A DNA stretch of 36,453 nucleotides from assembly GCA_913048595.1 (NCBI GenBank), contig CAJWVJ010000005.1:1-36453 (forward strand), in the 5' to 3' direction. Origin of the DNA: an uncultured Alphaproteobacteria bacterium. GTDB taxonomy: Bacteria; Pseudomonadota; Alphaproteobacteria; Puniceispirillales; Puniceispirillaceae. The notes below the pieces were generated by a model. That model worked only from the letters and a program-made list of their open reading frames with translations, was not told the DNA's origin and did not search any database. Made by a program: the position numbers and the translations under genes. The stretch's first letter is position 1. Each line of letters starts with the position of its first letter. Below, one piece after another: positions 34,834-36,453 of the stretch.

Positions 34834-36453
34834 ATGGATCAGTACAACGCATCCGCCATCGAGGCCAAATGGCAGGATCGGTGGGAAGCTGGCAATTGTT
34901 TCACGGCCAAAAACGGGTCGGACAAGCCGAAATACTATGTGCTGGAGATGTTCCCCTACCCGTCCGGGCGCATCCATATGGGCCATGTCCGCAACTATAC
35001 GCTTGGCGATCTTGTGGCGCGCTATCGGCGTGCCTGCGGTTACAATGTGCTTCATCCGATGGGGTGGGACGCCTTCGGCCTGCCGGCGGAAAACGCGGCC
35101 ATGGAACGCGGTGTTCACCCGGGAAAATGGACCACCGAGAATATTTCCGCGATGCGCGACCAGCTGCGCGGGATGGGCCTGTCCTATGACTGGGACCGCG
35201 AGCTGGCGACCTGCACCCCGGACTATTACCAGCACGAACAGCGGATGTTTCTGAAATTCCTCGAGAAGGGCCTTGCCTATCGCAAGGAGAGCTGGGTCAA
35301 CTGGGACCCTGTCGAAAACACCGTTCTGGCCAATGAGCAGGTTGTCGACGGCCGCGGATGGCGGTCCGGCGCGCCGGTGGAACGCCGCCTGCTATCACAA
35401 TGGTTCCTGAAAATCACCGAATATGCCGATGATCTACTCGAGGCCATCGGGGGGCTGGAGCGCTGGCCCGACCGGGTGCGGCTGATGCAGCAGAACTGGA
35501 TCGGCAAATCGGAAGGCGCCCGTGTCCGCTTCGAACTGAGCGGTGGCGGCATTGGCGGCATTTCCGATTTCGAGGTGTTCACGACGCGTCCTGATACGCT
35601 GTACGGCGCTTCCTTTGTCGCCGTTGCGGCGAACCATCCACTGGCCATCGCAAGCGCCGAGGGGAATGAGGCCGCCACGGTCTTCCTCGCCGAATGTGCC
35701 AAGCTTGGCACCTCCGAAGCCGCTGTCGAGACAGCCGAGAAAAAAGGATTCGACACCGGCCTGACAGCGCAGCATCCGCTGATTGCCGATTGCAAGCTGC
35801 CCGTCTACATCGCCAATTTTGTTCTAATGGAATATGGCACCGGCGCCATTTTCGGATGTCCCGCGCATGACCAGCGCGACCTTGATTTCGCCAACGCCTA
35901 CGGGCTCGGCGTGATCCCGGTGGTGCTTCCCGAGAATGCGGACGCAGCGGAATTTGCAGTCACCGATACCGCCTATACTGGCCCCGGCCGGCTGGTCAAT
36001 TCCGGTCCCTGGAACGGGATGAGCGTCGAGGACGGCAAGCGCGCGGCGATCGATGCGCTGGAGGCCGCGCGGGCTGGCACCGGACAGACAACATATCGTC
36101 TTCGTGACTGGGGTGTCTCGCGGCAACGCTATTGGGGATGCCCGATCCCCGTTATCCATTGCGAGTCCTGCGGGCTTGTGCCGGTTCCGGAAGCCGATCT
36201 GCCTGTCGAGCTTCCCGAAGATATCGATTTCGAAGCCGCCGGCAATCCATTGTCCAACCATCCGACCTGGAAACATGTGGCCTGCCCGAAATGCGGCGGC
36301 GAGGCGACGCGGGAACAGGACACCTTCGACACCTTCTTCGAAAGCTCCTGGTATTTCCTGCGCTTTGCCGACCCGCACCACCCGCAGGGATTCTCCCGCG
36401 AGGCGGCCGCCTACTGGATGCCGGTCGACCAGTATATCGGCGGTGTCGAGCAT
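34834..36453 (+). CDS. leuS: Leucyl-tRNA synthetase, 3'-truncated by window end
   Basis: 540 codons are open to the window edge; the full protein is usually about 860. Class I motif HMGH lies at 48-51 in [21 protein letters not shown], then [16 protein letters not shown], the editing-domain signature [12 protein letters not shown] and [16 protein letters not shown], and the zinc-binding insertion CESCG ... CPKCGG. The KMSKS loop lies beyond the window. LeuRS charges tRNA-Leu and hydrolyses mischarged products through its CP1 domain. It is 49 bp after the DUF3576 lipoprotein and probably in one operon with it. Confidence 0.96.
   Translation, partial: MDQYNASAIEAKWQDRWEAGNCFTAKNGSDKPKYYVLEMFPYPSGRIHMGHVRNYTLGDLVARYRRACGYNVLHPMGWDAFGLPAENAAMERGVHPGKWTTENISAMRDQLRGMGLSYDWDRELATCTPDYYQHEQRMFLKFLEKGLAYRKESWVNWDPVENTVLANEQVVDGRGWRSGAPVERRLLSQWFLKITEYADDLLEAIGGLERWPDRVRLMQQNWIGKSEGARVRFELSGGGIGGISDFEVFTTRPDTLYGASFVAVAANHPLAIASAEGNEAATVFLAECAKLGTSEAAVETAEKKGFDTGLTAQHPLIADCKLPVYIANFVLMEYGTGAIFGCPAHDQRDLDFANAYGLGVIPVVLPENADAAEFAVTDTAYTGPGRLVNSGPWNGMSVEDGKRAAIDALEAARAGTGQTTYRLRDWGVSRQRYWGCPIPVIHCESCGLVPVPEADLPVELPEDIDFEAAGNPLSNHPTWKHVACPKCGGEATREQDTFDTFFESSWYFLRFADPHHPQGFSREAAAYWMPVDQYIGGVEH

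Overview
The window looks like a chromosome segment of a free-living, GC-rich alphaproteobacterium. The lineage markers are a CcrM-type GANTC methyltransferase next to rnhB, a DUF3576 lipoprotein directly before leuS, a CnoX / LON-domain / Trm112 / DUF971 run, ETF-ubiquinone oxidoreductase followed by a TPR lipoprotein and ispE, and a Cys-free outer-membrane porin. A marine SAR116-like (Puniceispirillaceae) origin would fit the gene content, but that is inference and cannot be proven from the sequence alone.

Layout. 1-5.3 kb: a partial PLP aminotransferase (minus), then the gmhB-like phosphatase and a UbiH-family hydroxylase (plus), then a minus-strand run of cnoX, LON-domain, Trm112 and DUF971 genes, plus a prolyl-tRNA deacylase. 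5.5-7.7 kb: a Gfo/Idh/MocA dehydrogenase and a DegT/DnrJ aminotransferase, probably making an amino sugar nucleotide. 7.8-10.9 kb: a tRNA-Gly(GCC) gene whose 3' 48 bp recurs perfectly 2,400 bp downstream. Between the copies lies AT-richer DNA with one 589-aa polytopic membrane protein, and just beyond the second copy is a gutted tyrosine integrase. This is a tRNA-targeted island remnant and the most unusual part of the window. 10.9-16.3 kb: a PP2C/SpoIIE-type phosphatase, ugd, gmhA, galU and a phosphomannomutase/phosphoglucomutase. 16.4-20.4 kb: malate synthase G, apt and a UMF1-type MFS transporter. 20.4-25.6 kb (minus): ccrM, rnhB, moaB, a soluble lytic transglycosylase and a family-4-like uracil-DNA glycosylase. 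25.8-30.3 kb (plus): ETF-QO, TPR lipoprotein, ispE and tRNA-Gln(UUG). 30.3-36.5 kb: an OmpR-type response regulator divergent from ribA, a YggS-family protein, a strongly expressed-looking porin with a palindromic leader and a clear terminator, the DUF3576 lipoprotein and a 3'-truncated leuS.

How the genes work together. gmhA and gmhB (heptose), galU, ugd and the phosphohexomutase (UDP-glucose, UDP-glucuronate, mannose-1-P or glucose-1-P) and the Gfo/DegT pair supply activated sugars for envelope polysaccharide. The island protein between these blocks resembles a GT-C membrane glycosyltransferase and would be a plausible variable decorator of the same surface. The rest is housekeeping: quinone and electron-transfer metabolism, glyoxylate use, purine salvage, isoprenoid and riboflavin synthesis, cell-wall turnover and DNA repair or methylation.

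I saw no CRISPR array, toxin-antitoxin pair, complete prophage or insertion sequence. Statements about base composition are by eye.
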